A DNA stretch of 54,882 nt from Pseudomonadales bacterium (GCA_022360555.1 JAKSCQ010000199.1:1-54882), one strand, 5' to 3'; positions 1 through 8,929 are shown, numbered from the stretch's first letter. Numbers and translations are program-made. Notes: generated by a model from the sequence alone, not told the origin.

Positions 1-2
1 CT

Positions 3-1040
3 CGCAACGACATCCAGTTCCAGAAGGTCAACATGAGCTTCAAGGGCTGGATTTTCGATCCGAAACTGAACTTCCTGTTCTATACCTGGACGTCCAACAC
101 CAGCCAGGGCGACCCTGCGCAGGTGGTGGTTGCCGGTAACCTGAGTTACCACTTCAACAAGGCCTTCAAGCTGTTCGGCGGTGTGGGTGCCCTTCCCTCA
201 ACCCGCTCCACCAACAACACCTTCCCCAACTGGCTCAAGAACGACCACCGGACCATCGCTGATGAGTTTTTCCGTGGCTCCTACACCATGGGTATCTGGG
301 CGGAAGGTGAGCTTGCTGAAGGGGTACAATACCGCACCATGCTCGGCAATAACCTGAGTCAGCTGGGGGTGAGCGGCACTCAGCTGGATGACGGGCTGAA
401 CACCTTCTCCAGTGCCCTGTGGTGGATGCCCACCACCGGTGAGTATGGCCCGGGGGAGGAGCTGGGGGACTTCGCATTCCATGAAGAGTTGGCCACCCGC
501 TTTGGTGTGCATTACACCTACAGCCGGGAAGACGCCCAGGCCCAACCCGACACCGATACGGTGGAAAATTCACAGATTCGCCTGTCCGATGGCACCCTGA
601 TTTTCCAGTCTGATCCCTTCGAGAATGGCACCCGTATCAATCAAGCCACCTACCAGATGGCGGCCGTCAATGCCGGGATGAAATACCGTGGCTGGTTCCT
701 GGAGGCCGAGTTCTACCATCGCTGGGTAGATAACTTCGATGCCACCGGGCCACTCCCCAAGGACCGTCTGGATGACAAGGGCTATCAGGTTCAGGCCTCC
801 ATGATGGCCATTCCCAAAACCCTGCAACCCTATGTGGCCTACTCGGAAATCCAGGGTGAGTACGGCACCCCCCATGACTTGAGCGTGGGCTTCAACTGGT
901 ACCCATTCAAGCGCAAGGAGTTGCGCCTAAACGTGCAGGGCCTGTACCTGAAGGATTCCCCGGTGGGCTACAGCAGTGTGCCCTTCCAGGTGGGCGGCAA
1001 TGGCTGGGCCTTCACCACGGACATGGTGCTGGCGTTTTAA
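3..1040 (+). CDS. Porin-like outer-membrane beta-barrel protein, 5' truncated
   Basis: The reading frame is open to the left edge of the window, with in-frame codons upstream of the first ATG at 33, so the N-terminus and signal peptide lie outside. The visible 345 residues show the alternating polar/hydrophobic pattern and aromatic girdle residues of a beta-barrel, and the protein ends in Phe, the classic outer-membrane C-terminal signature. Phrases such as NLSYHFNKAF and AAVNAGMKYRGW fit an uncharacterised porin family related to phosphate-selective OprO/OprP-type porins. Substrate cannot be read from the sequence. No co-directional gene follows; the next gene is convergent and 540 bases away. 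Confidence 0.7.
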   Translation, partial: RNDIQFQKVNMSFKGWIFDPKLNFLFYTWTSNTSQGDPAQVVVAGNLSYHFNKAFKLFGGVGALPSTRSTNNTFPNWLKNDHRTIADEFFRGSYTMGIWAEGELAEGVQYRTMLGNNLSQLGVSGTQLDDGLNTFSSALWWMPTTGEYGPGEELGDFAFHEELATRFGVHYTYSREDAQAQPDTDTVENSQIRLSDGTLIFQSDPFENGTRINQATYQMAAVNAGMKYRGWFLEAEFYHRWVDNFDATGPLPKDRLDDKGYQVQASMMAIPKTLQPYVAYSEIQGEYGTPHDLSVGFNWYPFKRKELRLNVQGLYLKDSPVGYSSVPFQVGGNGWAFTTDMVLAF

Positions 1041-1113
1041 CGCCGCACGTCAAGGATGAACCCCCAGGGCGGACATTGCCTAAAGGACAACATTTCCGCC
1101 TGACAGGCCTGCC

Positions 1114-1141
1114 GTGGGAGCGGTCGTTCGACCGCTCCCAC
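1114..1141. repeat. REP palindrome, GTGGGAGC family
   Basis: Perfect 13-bp arms (GTGGGAGCGGTCG and its complement) around a TT loop. The same arm sequence recurs at 44118-44194 and the GTGGGAGC head recurs at 27300-27329, so this is a dispersed REP-like family. It lies about 75 nt after the porin stop codon and could also act as a termination or mRNA 3'-end hairpin. Confidence 0.85.
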
Positions 1142-1155
1142 CAATCAAAACCTGA

Positions 1156-1179
1156 GTCAGCAGGCGCCAGCCTGCTGAC
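1156..1179. repeat. Inverted repeat downstream of a REP
   Basis: Arms GTCAGCAGGC and GCCTGCTGAC (10 bp, perfect) with a GCCA loop, 15 nt after the REP at 1114-1141. A related imperfect string (GTCAGCCTGCTGGC) occurs in the repeat at 26035. The role is unknown; there is no T-tract after it. The rest of 1180-1430 shows no recognisable gene or motif. Confidence 0.6.
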
Positions 1180-1435
1180 GGAGCAGTCTGTTTCGCGTTG
1201 CAAGTCTTGGATTCAATGGCGAAGTGCAACACCACTGAATAGCGAAAGAGGGGGACCGGGGCTGGCAGGTCAAGATTGATGTTCGCAGGTAAGCACGGAT
1301 CAGGCCCGGGGCAGCTTGTTCAAACCGCGCGGAAATACGTGCGTGACTCCGAGACATCCCGCTCTACAGCACAGCCACGCTGAGAATGCTGCCGTCTCTC
1401 TCATCCGTGATATGCCTGTTCTTTTTTGCGTGCAA

Positions 1436-1577
1436 GCGTGTTGCGTGTTGCGTGTTGCGTGTTGCGTGTTGCGTGTTGCGTGTTGCGTGCAAGCGAAACA
1501 AAACCCACCAGATTTGCGAAGCGCCCAAATTTTTTTTCGGGTCTCGCTTTTCGTTACTCGAAACTCGAAACTGAAAT
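1436..1577. repeat. Heptamer element: 7x TTGCGTG array plus CTCGAAA arm, downstream of hrpB
   Basis: Positions 1441-1489 are seven perfect tandem copies of TTGCGTG, bounded on each side by the string GCAAGCG. After a core of about 60 nt (1491-1552) comes a right arm, roughly 1553-1577, that reads as CTCGAAA heptamers (CTCGAAA CTCGAAA CTGAAAT). The right arm ends 7 nt from the hrpB stop codon. The right arm matches those of the elements at 45561, 46961 and 53321, while the left arm uses a different heptamer. The perfect array suggests recent slippage expansion. Frames running through it are repeat artefacts, not genes. Confidence 0.8.
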
Positions 1578-1583
1578 GAAACC

Positions 1584-3932
1584 CTACCGCACATCCACCA
1601 ACCGACTGGCCTTGCGGTACTTCACCTGCCAGCCGGACCAGGCGGGCAGTTCCCAGCGTTTCGGGTCGCCCTTGCGGCCACCGCTAATGTATTCAGCAAT
1701 CACCTGACGTATCTGCACCTTGTAGTGAATGCGCAGCTTCAGGTCGCTGAGATTGACCCGGCGGGGAAATTTTTCCTCGAACCGTTCCCGCTCCCAATCA
1801 GGAATGCCATCGAAACGCAGGTCATCGGCGGCCAGCAGTTCCCGGTCATCCAGCCGTTCCACACCGAGGACGGCCAGTTTTTCCAAAAGCCATGGTCGGG
1901 CTTGCGGTACCTCGCCATCCGCTTCCCCCAGGGCCACATAAAGCTGCCAGGCCTCCAGATCATCGCGTAATTGTTCGCCGGCCGGGGCCAGAAAGTCGCC
2001 ATCCAGGATCAGGTCCGCCAGCACCTGACGGGCCGCATCGCCTTCCGGTTCGGCGGTTTCGGTGTGAATGACCCGCCCGGCGTAGAGCCACTCGCGTGTG
2101 GCCACGGGCTCGTCATCCGCCTGTTGCAGCGGCCCCACCCGGGGTTCGGCCAGCCCCCCGTCCACCAGGGCACGCAGCGATAGCGGCGCCAGGCAGGTGG
2201 CGGCGGTGAAGGTCTGGCGGGTACCCCTGCCCGGTACGCTGTGGCTGTCCAGCACCAGGGCGGCTTCCGCTGTGTCATCGAAGCGGGATTCCTCACTGAC
2301 CCACACCTCGTCGCTGCCGTTGCCCATGGCGTCCCGACGTGTCTGTTTTTCCCGGCGCACGAATACCGCCCGGGGGCTGGCCTGCATGGCCGCCTGCCAG
2401 ACCGGTTCCAGATCGCCCGGCGGGGTGTCCGGGATGGCGGGCAGGCCGAGGGCCTTGCGCATCTGCCCGGCGAGCTGGCGCGCCTCGTCCCGGGCGGCGT
2501 GGTTGGGCTTGAGCGCCTCCGGTGGCCGCTGGCGAATCGCCTGCACCAGGGTGGTGGCATCGCAGGGATGCGGCTGCCACGCCACCAGCGCCTGCCGCCC
2601 TTCCTCACTGCGCGGCAGGCTCAGCGGGCGGCGCCAGGCACTCAGGGCCGCCGCCAGGTCCACCATGAAGCCCTGACTGTCCGCGTCCGGCATGGCCATG
2701 ATCAGGTGGGCGAAAAAGGTATCCACCGGCAGGGCGAACAGGGCCTGGCCCCTTTCGGTGGCCAGGCCGTCCTTGCCCAGCGCGCCCAGGGCAGCCAGTT
2801 GCTCCCGGGCCCGTTGCAGGGTGTGGGCGGGCAGGGGGGCGGGGAAATCCAGGTCGTCCACCCGGGCACCGGCACAGGCCGCCGCCAGCACCAGTTCATC
2901 CAGTTCCTCGCGCTGGATTTCCGGCGGGGTGCGCGCCTCCAGCGGGGCATTCTCGCCCCACAGACGGATGACCCGCCCCGGTGCCGTACGCCCGGCCCGC
3001 CCCTTGCGCTGGTCGGCACTGGCCTGCGAGATCGCCTCCAGGGACAACACGGTGCGGCCATTGCGCTGGTGGGTGCGGCGCTCCAGGCCTCCGTCCACCA
3101 CCAGGGTGACGCCGGGAATGGTCAGGGAGGTTTCCGCCACATTGGTGGCGACAATAATCCGTCGCCGCGCCCCCGGTTGCAGGGCTCGCTGCTGGTCCTT
3201 CGCCGGCACGCTGGCATGCAACGCAATGACCTCCGCCGCCAGGGGCTGGAGCGTAGCCACGGTCTGCTGGATTTCCTTGCGGCCGGGCAGAAACACCAGC
3301 ACATCGCCGTCGTCTTCCGCCATGCCCTGCTTCACCGCCGTCAGCACCCGTTGCGGCAGGTCCCGGGCAGAGGGCATCTGTCGGTCATTGGCGGCGTGAT
3401 AGTGCGCCGTCACCGGAAAGCCGCGACCGTCCGAGGCCACCTGCGGGGCCTGGAGATAATGCGCCAGACGCGGCCCGTCCAGGGTCGCGGAGGTGACAAT
3501 CAGGCGGTGACGATTCTGCATCTTGAGCAGGGCCAGCAGCAGATCCGTATCCCAGCGACGTTCGTGGAATTCGTCCAGCATGACGGTATGGAAACGGGCC
3601 AGCCGGCCTTCGCGCAGCCAGCGCAGGGCAATCCCCGGCGTAACGAAGACAATGTCGGTAGCGTCGCTGCAAGCCTGGTCGAAACGGATGGCATAGCCCA
3701 CCGTGTGGCCGGGCTTTTCATTACGCTGCCCGGCCACAAACCCGGCCAGGGCGGTACAGGCCACCCGGCGCGGCTCCACCACCAGCACCGGCCCTCGCTC
3801 CGAGGCCCACACCGGCAGGCGGGTGGACTTGCCGGAACCGGTGGCAGCGGAGACCACCACCGGACCCCGGGCCAGGTGATGGAGGAAATCGTCGCGCAGG
3901 CTGTCGATGGGCAGGGTATCGCTAGCGGTCAT
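1584..3932 (-). CDS. hrpB: ATP-dependent RNA helicase HrpB
   Basis: 782 residues, slightly shorter than the usual HrpB of about 810-840. Motif I (TGSGKST, residues 31-37), the HrpB-type motif II DEFHE near residue 120, SAT motif III (SATLDG) and the motif VI region QRKGRAGRTAPG are all present, followed by the long HrpB-specific C-terminal region. HrpB is a DEAH-box helicase implicated in RNA metabolism; its exact substrate is not established in most bacteria. The start at 3932 gives a canonical N-terminus ahead of motif I. The gene stands alone; a heptamer element begins 7 nt after its stop codon. Confidence 0.95.
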   Translation of the reverse strand: MTASDTLPIDSLRDDFLHHLARGPVVVSAATGSGKSTRLPVWASERGPVLVVEPRRVACTALAGFVAGQRNEKPGHTVGYAIRFDQACSDATDIVFVTPGIALRWLREGRLARFHTVMLDEFHERRWDTDLLLALLKMQNRHRLIVTSATLDGPRLAHYLQAPQVASDGRGFPVTAHYHAANDRQMPSARDLPQRVLTAVKQGMAEDDGDVLVFLPGRKEIQQTVATLQPLAAEVIALHASVPAKDQQRALQPGARRRIIVATNVAETSLTIPGVTLVVDGGLERRTHQRNGRTVLSLEAISQASADQRKGRAGRTAPGRVIRLWGENAPLEARTPPEIQREELDELVLAAACAGARVDDLDFPAPLPAHTLQRAREQLAALGALGKDGLATERGQALFALPVDTFFAHLIMAMPDADSQGFMVDLAAALSAWRRPLSLPRSEEGRQALVAWQPHPCDATTLVQAIRQRPPEALKPNHAARDEARQLAGQMRKALGLPAIPDTPPGDLEPVWQAAMQASPRAVFVRREKQTRRDAMGNGSDEVWVSEESRFDDTAEAALVLDSHSVPGRGTRQTFTAATCLAPLSLRALVDGGLAEPRVGPLQQADDEPVATREWLYAGRVIHTETAEPEGDAARQVLADLILDGDFLAPAGEQLRDDLEAWQLYVALGEADGEVPQARPWLLEKLAVLGVERLDDRELLAADDLRFDGIPDWERERFEEKFPRRVNLSDLKLRIHYKVQIRQVIAEYISGGRKGDPKRWELPAWSGWQVKYRKASRLVDVR

Positions 3933-4053
3933 GCCATTCCGTTTTCATGGTCAATGATGGCGCGATGGTAACGGGCGACCCCGACGAGTACCAATCGCGC
4001 CGGACGGGTATAATCGCCTCTGCACCCATTCATGCCGATACAGAGATGACCTC

Positions 4054-4539
4054 ATGCCTTCTTTCGACATTGTTTCCGAAATTGATGAAGTGGCCCTGCG
4101 CCACGCCGTGGACAACGCCAATCGGGAACTGGCCAACCGTTTCGACTTTCGTGGCGTGGACGCCAGCATCGAGCAGAACGGGCTGACCGTGACGCTGAAA
4201 ACCGAATCGGACTTTCAGGTCCAGCAACTCGAAGATATCTTCGCCAAGGCGGCGGTGAAACAGGGCATCAGCGCCTCCGGCGCCGACCGCCCGGAAAAGC
4301 CCGAGCACAGCGGCAAGACCTTTTCCCTGACGCTGACCTTCCGCCAGGGCATCGACCAGCCCACCGCCAAGAAGCTGGTGAAGATGATCAAGGACGCCAA
4401 GCTGAAGGTGCAGGCCTCCATTCAGGGCGACCAGGTGCGGGTCAACGGCAAGAAACGCGATGACCTGCAAAGCGCCATCGCCCTGATCAAGGAATCCAAG
4501 CTGGAGATTCCGCTGCAGTTCAATAATTTCCGGGACTGA
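4054..4539 (+). CDS. yajQ: YajQ-family nucleotide-binding protein
   Basis: 161 residues, the normal YajQ length, with the typical start [11 protein letters not shown] and the NRFDFRG segment. The family has two ferredoxin-like domains, and members bind cyclic di-GMP or other nucleotides and act in transcription or ribosome-associated regulation. The start is supported by a GAGATG-like ribosome site just upstream. The gene is divergent from hrpB, with about 120 bp between the two starts. Four nucleotides after its stop an orphan heptamer arm begins (4544). Confidence 0.93.
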   Translation: MPSFDIVSEIDEVALRHAVDNANRELANRFDFRGVDASIEQNGLTVTLKTESDFQVQQLEDIFAKAAVKQGISASGADRPEKPEHSGKTFSLTLTFRQGIDQPTAKKLVKMIKDAKLKVQASIQGDQVRVNGKKRDDLQSAIALIKESKLEIPLQFNNFRD

Positions 4540-4807
4540 TTACAGTTTCGAGTTGCGAATTTCGGAACCCCGGGATCCGGTAGCGCTGGCGGAGATGGGC
4601 TGACGCCCATTTCCGCCCTACTTGGAGGAGCCGTGAAGGTTGGCGGGCCAGTTTCATCAGCGCCTTATTGACTCCGGGGGGCGCCATTCTGATCAGCTCC
4701 GTGCCCATGCACGGCGGCGCCTGGCCAGGCCAGAAGTCCCCGGCGGGGATGCGCGGCTGGCTTACCCGGTTCAGGCAGGCCGGATCAAGGGGAAGTTCGG
4801 AGTGCAT
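4520..4807 (-). CDS. Possible small protein whose C-terminus is REP-encoded
   Basis: A 95-codon frame on the minus strand starts at 4807 behind a good ribosome site (AAGGA, 5 nt before ATG). Its first 60 residues ([14 protein letters not shown]...) look protein-like, with several Pro, Cys and charged residues. The rest is translated through the REP palindrome at 4588-4617 and a heptamer arm, and the frame ends antisense to the yajQ 3' end. I do not recognise a family. A plausible reading is a small gene whose original end was replaced by repeats; equally it could be chance coding. Confidence 0.3.
   Translation of the reverse strand: MHSELPLDPACLNRVSQPRIPAGDFWPGQAPPCMGTELIRMAPPGVNKALMKLARQPSRLLQVGRKWASAHLRQRYRIPGFRNSQLETVISPGNY
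4544..4566 (+). repeat. Orphan heptamer arm (GAGTTNC type) after yajQ
   Basis: Directly after the yajQ stop the sequence reads as two degenerate heptamers (GAGTTGC, GAATTTC) preceded by CAGTTTC. It matches the left arm of the element at 46961 (CAGTTTCGAGTTGCGA). No inverted partner arm is visible within 150 nt; instead a REP palindrome follows at 4588. It may be a decayed or half element. Confidence 0.55.
4588..4617. repeat. REP palindrome, GGAGATGGGC family
   Basis: Arms GGCGGAGATGGGC and GCCCATTTCCGCC (13 bp, one G/T mismatch) with loop TGAC. A second copy lies at 34139-34168. This family is distinct from the GTGGGAGC family. No promoter could be assigned in the remaining spacer up to 5003, apart from the possible minus-strand gene noted separately. 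Confidence 0.75.
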
Positions 4808-5015
4808 GGCGGTCCTTGTCTGCTCCTTGCGAAAGCACAGCGCCGAAACCGGCGAGTTCCATTGCGCATAACAAGGGTGAAGGCCACCCCACCTGACCAT
4901 AACCCTCAGTCGCTCTGTCCCTTCCTGGCAGAAACATGTCGCGCATTTTTATTCCGCAAGGGCCGTCATTTTCCGTTACGCTGCATGCCACAAGGAGAAT
5001 AACGAGGGGATAACC

Positions 5016-5498
5016 ATGACCACGCCACAACCCGGCCTACGCCAACTCAACCTGCTCTGGTTTACCGTGCTCGCCGCACCCATGATGATCGGCATTGCCA
5101 TCGCCCTGATGGTATGGGTAGGCAACTACCAGGCGTCGATGCAACTGATGCCCACCGACACCCTGCGGATGGCGGCCATGGGCGCCATGGCGCTGACCCT
5201 GGTGGTGGCCCGCCCGCTACGCGATGCCTTGATGACGCCGCAGGCCATGGCACAACGCCCGATCCAGGGCAGCACCGGCCACTCGCCGGCGGTGATGAAA
5301 GTGCAGGCCAGCATGTTCATTTTGCTGGGGGTGCTGGATTTTGTTGCCGTCGCTATCGTGGCCCTGAGCCTGATGCACGCCGACGCCATGCTGGCGTTGC
5401 TCAATGGGGTCTACGGCCTGGTACTGGCGGTGATCGCCAGACCCGATTTCGCCACCCTGATCGAGCGCACCGAGCAACAGCTGAAACGCGCGAGCTGA
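5016..5498 (+). CDS. Small integral membrane protein of unknown function
   Basis: 160 residues with four hydrophobic segments at about 11-36, 50-68, 96-120 and 123-141, joined by short loops. The long loop after segment 2 contains the charged/Gln-rich stretch around 69-90, and the C-terminus is charged and probably cytosolic. The start is set by a strong GAGGGGAT site 5 nt before ATG. I do not recognise the family. It is followed 116 bp later by the VIT/vWA gene on the same strand, but nothing in the sequence links the two. Confidence 0.75.
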   Translation: MTTPQPGLRQLNLLWFTVLAAPMMIGIAIALMVWVGNYQASMQLMPTDTLRMAAMGAMALTLVVARPLRDALMTPQAMAQRPIQGSTGHSPAVMKVQASMFILLGVLDFVAVAIVALSLMHADAMLALLNGVYGLVLAVIARPDFATLIERTEQQLKRAS

Positions 5499-5614
5499 CA
5501 CCCCGGAACCGGCCAATTGAACACCCCGGGACATGAATTGTTAATGAACACTGTTTAACAAATTCCTCGCCCTGCCGTACAACGAAACCCGTGATACCAA
5601 CAAGGAGAATCATC

Positions 5615-7699
5615 ATGGGTTTCGCAACAGGATATCGGCACTGGATCGCCGCCACCGTGCTGGCAGTGGTAACGCTGCTGGCCAGCACCAGCGCCCTGGC
5701 CGCCGGCCTGATGGCGCCAGCGGACCAGAGCCTGCCGCCGCTGAAGATTCGCGAGCAACACGTCACCGTGGATGTGGAAGACGGTTACGCCATTACCGAA
5801 GTGGAGCAGGTATTCCACAACCCCAACGACCGGGACCTGGAAGCCTGGTACCGTTTCCCGGTCCCGGAAAAGGGTACCGTGGCGGAATTCACGGTGTGGA
5901 TCGACGGCAAGCCGGTGACCGGGGAAGTGCTGGAAAAACAGCAGGCCCGGCAGGTCTATGAACAGGAAAAAGCCGCCGGCCGGGAAGCCGGCCTCACCGA
6001 GAAGGACAGCTACAAGGCCTTCGACGTGATGGTCAGCCCGGTACGGGCGGGACAGGACACCCGGGTGCGACTGGTCTACATGCAACCGGCCTTCGTAGAC
6101 ACCGGCATCGGCCGCTACGTCTATCCGCTGGAAGAAGGTGGCGTGGATGAAGAGCTGCTGGCCTTCTGGACCGCTAATGAAAGCGTGGAGGAACACTTCA
6201 CCTTTACCCTCAACCTGCGCAGCGGCTACCCGGTGGACGCCGTGCGCCTGCCCAAACATCCCCAGGCGCAGATCCAGCAACTCGGCCCGCAACAATGGCA
6301 GGTGACGCTGGATAATCGAACCGCCAGCGCCGGCAACCCCGGCGAGGCAAGCAGCGGCAACGCCCAGTTCGCACCACCGGCCGCCAATGGCCAGCCGGCA
6401 AACGCCTTTACCCTGGATCAGGACATTGTCGTCTACTGGCGCCACCAGCAGAACCTGCCCGGCGCCGTGGACCTGGTGGCCTACAAGCCACCGGGCAAGG
6501 ACCGCGGCACCTTCATGCTAAGCATTACCCCCGGCGACGATCTGCCGCCCATCACCACCGGCAGCGACTGGGTGTTCGTACTGGATATTTCCGGGTCCAT
6601 GAACGCCAAGCTGGCCACCCTGGCCGACGGAGTCAACCAGGCTTTGGGCAAGCTGCGTGGCGGCGACCGCTTCCGCATCGTGCTGTTCGACGACCGGGCC
6701 GAGGAAATGAACTCCGGCTTTGTGGACGCCACCCCGGACAGCATCCGCCGCTACAGCCAGAAGCTGATGCAACTGCAAAGCCGTGGCGGCACCAATCTGT
6801 TCGGCGGCCTGAGCCTGGCCCTGAACCCGCTGGATGCGGACCGCCCCACCGGCATCGTGCTGGTCACCGACGGCGTGGCCAATGTGGACAAGACCCAGCA
6901 GAAAGATTTTCTCGACCTGCTGAAAAAACACGACGTTCGCCTGTTTACCTTTGTCATGGGCAACAGTGCCAACCGCCCGCTACTCACCGCCATGACCGAT
7001 GCCAGCAACGGTTTCGCCACCAGCGTCTCCAACAGTGATGACATTGCCGGGCAGATCCTGTCCGCCACCGCCAAGCTGACCCACCAGGCCATGAACGAGG
7101 TAAGCATCGATATCGACGGAGTGCGCACCGCCGACCTGCAACCGCAACGCATCGGCACCGTCTACCATGGCCGGCAGATTGTACTGCTGGGGCATTACTG
7201 GGGAGACGGCCCCGCTGACGTAACCCTGAGCGCCAATGTGGCCGGCCAGGACAAGACCTACCGCACCCGTTTCGATTTCCCTGCCACCGGCGGCGACAAC
7301 CCGGAACTGGAACGGTTGTGGGCCTACGCCACCATTGAGCAGATGCAGCAGGAAATTGATTATTTTGGTGCAGAAAAGGATCTGGAAAACGGCATCGTGG
7401 ACCTGGGCATCGAATACGGCCTGGTCACCAACTACACCTCCATGGTGGTGCTGCGTGAGGAGATGTTCGAGCAGTACGGTATCGACCGCCGCAATGCCAA
7501 ACGCCGTGATATTGAGCGGCTGGCCAAGGCCCAGCGCGAAGCCAGCGCCCCCACCAGCAATCGCGTGGACAACCAGCAACCCATGTACACCCGTAGTCGG
7601 CCATCCTTTGGCGGCGGCGGTGGTGGCGGGGCTTTCGGGCTCGGGGCGCTTCTGCCCTTCCTGATGCTGGTGGTTGGCGGCTGGCTGCGCCGCCGGTAA
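5615..7699 (+). CDS. VIT and von Willebrand factor A domain protein with GlyGly-CTERM-like tail
   Basis: 694 residues from the ATG at 5615, chosen because AAGGAG lies 7 nt upstream; a GTG at 5591 is possible but has no such site. An N-terminal signal peptide ends near ALA-AGLM. A VIT domain follows (about residues 40-165), then a vWA domain whose MIDAS motif DISGS sits near residue 322. The C-terminus is a run of Gly residues (about 663-670), a hydrophobic segment and a final RRR. This is the layout of GlyGly-CTERM sorting signals cleaved by rhombosortase. Related 'marine proteobacterial sortase target' proteins carry an LPXTG-like tail and a neighbouring sortase instead; no sortase or rhombosortase is visible here. 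Probably a surface or periplasmic adhesion-type protein. Confidence 0.88.
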   Translation: MGFATGYRHWIAATVLAVVTLLASTSALAAGLMAPADQSLPPLKIREQHVTVDVEDGYAITEVEQVFHNPNDRDLEAWYRFPVPEKGTVAEFTVWIDGKPVTGEVLEKQQARQVYEQEKAAGREAGLTEKDSYKAFDVMVSPVRAGQDTRVRLVYMQPAFVDTGIGRYVYPLEEGGVDEELLAFWTANESVEEHFTFTLNLRSGYPVDAVRLPKHPQAQIQQLGPQQWQVTLDNRTASAGNPGEASSGNAQFAPPAANGQPANAFTLDQDIVVYWRHQQNLPGAVDLVAYKPPGKDRGTFMLSITPGDDLPPITTGSDWVFVLDISGSMNAKLATLADGVNQALGKLRGGDRFRIVLFDDRAEEMNSGFVDATPDSIRRYSQKLMQLQSRGGTNLFGGLSLALNPLDADRPTGIVLVTDGVANVDKTQQKDFLDLLKKHDVRLFTFVMGNSANRPLLTAMTDASNGFATSVSNSDDIAGQILSATAKLTHQAMNEVSIDIDGVRTADLQPQRIGTVYHGRQIVLLGHYWGDGPADVTLSANVAGQDKTYRTRFDFPATGGDNPELERLWAYATIEQMQQEIDYFGAEKDLENGIVDLGIEYGLVTNYTSMVVLREEMFEQYGIDRRNAKRRDIERLAKAQREASAPTSNRVDNQQPMYTRSRPSFGGGGGGGAFGLGALLPFLMLVVGGWLRRR

Positions 7700-7765
7700 C
7701 CACTCACCCGGTGTGGCAGTTCGCGATGCGGTGCATCGCCTCCCACACCGGGGTTTACCCGTCGG

Positions 7766-8029
7766 TTAGCGAATTGGCCGGCTTTCCCCCAGCAATTGAC
7801 GACACGCTTCGCTGTCCCGGTCCTGTCCCTCACAGGTCATGGAGACCAGTCTCTTGCAGACTTCCTCTGCCCTCTTCTTCGTCTCGCGCTGGTCCCGCCA
7901 GTCAATTTCATGGGCGTTCTCACGCATGACACGATCAACGCATTTGTCCACATCCTGTGACGGGGTGGCTGATACCGACAACGGCATGATCATCAGCGAC
8001 AGCATCGCCACAACAATTCCCTTTCGCAT
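7766..8029 (-). CDS. Small secreted or periplasmic Cys-containing protein
   Basis: 87 residues from the ATG at 8029, where the sequence begins with a clean signal peptide (MRKGIVVAMLSLMIMPLSVSA). Longer upstream starts would bury it. The mature part of about 66 residues is highly charged and contains four Cys, compatible with two disulfides in the periplasm. No family recognised. It is convergent with the VIT/vWA gene and divergent from tpm. Confidence 0.6.
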   Translation of the reverse strand: MRKGIVVAMLSLMIMPLSVSATPSQDVDKCVDRVMRENAHEIDWRDQRETKKRAEEVCKRLVSMTCEGQDRDSEACRQLLGESRPIR

Positions 8030-8168
8030 GGTTTTCCCCAGTCCTTCTCTGAAATATTGGCAAGTCATGATCATCACGGGCAGAGCAACCTGTACGCGCT
8101 GACACCACCACTATGATAGCGTCTGTATCCTACACAGCCTGCATACCGCTCACAAAGGACGCCGGATA

Positions 8169-8822
8169 ATGGAAAAGGCATTCTGGGAAGACAAATGGGC
8201 CCGGGAGGAAATCGGCTTTCACCTGCCGACCGTCCACCCGCTACTACAACGCCACTGGCCAAGGCTTGAACTGCCCCCGGGAAAACGCGTTTTCCTGCCT
8301 CTGTGCGGCAAGACTCTGGATATCGGCTATCTGCTGGAACAGGGTTACCAGGTAGTCGGCGCCGAACTGTCCACCAAGGCCATCCGCAGCCTGTTTGCTT
8401 CCCTGTCCTGTCAGCCCAAGGTCACACCGTGGGCCGGCGGGGACTGCTACCGGCATGGTGATCTGACGGTGTTCCAGGGGGACTTTTTTCATCTGGACCA
8501 GAACACGCTGGAACCGGTGGATGCCATCTACGACCGGGCCGCCCTGATTGCGCTGCCGGACGGGTTGCGCGACGACTATGCCCGGCACCTGATGCAACTC
8601 ACCGATGGTGCACCGCAACTGCTGATCACCCTGGAATACACACAAAGTCAGATGCCCGGCCCACCGTTTTCCGTGGACGACGTACAGGTCAGCGAATGCT
8701 ACGGCGATTACTACCGCATCGAGCCGTTATCCCGGAAAAACATCATCGAACACGAACCCGGCTTTCGCGAACGGGGACTGGATGCCCTGTATGAAAATGC
8801 GTTTTCTCTGACCAAACTCTGA
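8169..8822 (+). CDS. tpm: Thiopurine S-methyltransferase (TPMT family)
   Basis: 217 residues, the family length. The N-terminus FWEDKWAREEIGFH and the SAM-binding block VFLPLCGKTLDIGYLLEQGY followed by VVGAELS are diagnostic. Bacterial TPMTs transfer a methyl group from SAM to thiopurines and can methylate selenite or tellurite species; the natural role here is not shown by the context. The start follows an AAAGGA-type site at about 8155. Single-gene unit. Confidence 0.93.
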   Translation: MEKAFWEDKWAREEIGFHLPTVHPLLQRHWPRLELPPGKRVFLPLCGKTLDIGYLLEQGYQVVGAELSTKAIRSLFASLSCQPKVTPWAGGDCYRHGDLTVFQGDFFHLDQNTLEPVDAIYDRAALIALPDGLRDDYARHLMQLTDGAPQLLITLEYTQSQMPGPPFSVDDVQVSECYGDYYRIEPLSRKNIIEHEPGFRERGLDALYENAFSLTKL

Positions 8823-8854
8823 CGGTCATTGTGACCGCCGCCGGGGGATCCGCT

Positions 8855-8911
8855 GGAGCCTGGCCGGCAAGGCGAAAACCAATCATTCGCCTTGTAAACA
8901 AGGCTCCAACG
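8855..8911. repeat. Inverted REP pair (GGAGCC / AAGGCGAA)
   Basis: A left half GGAGCC...CAAGGCGAA and a right half TTCGCCTTG...AAGGCTCC face each other and would fold into a long imperfect hairpin. The right half recurs almost exactly at 35974-36001 (CCTTGNAANCAAGGCTCCAACGGA). It sits between the convergent stops of tpm and the SDR gene and could terminate both. Confidence 0.65.
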
Positions 8912-8929
8912 GAAACCATATCGCAGGTG

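Noticed and set aside
1436..1490. Heptamer array considered as a CRISPR
   Set aside because: The units are 7 nt with no spacers, and there are no cas genes in the window.
1316..1707. Several frames of 60-90 codons through the TTGCGTG array
   Set aside because: They translate the repeat as Cys-Val/Ala-Cys periodic strings. A 7-nt repeat stays open in several frames at once, so these are artefacts.
2241..3971. Long open frame of 576 codons antisense to hrpB
   Set aside because: It mirrors hrpB over its whole length, a known side effect of GC-rich codon use. Composition is Gly/Arg/Gln-rich with no recognisable domain, and the hrpB motifs on the other strand are decisive.
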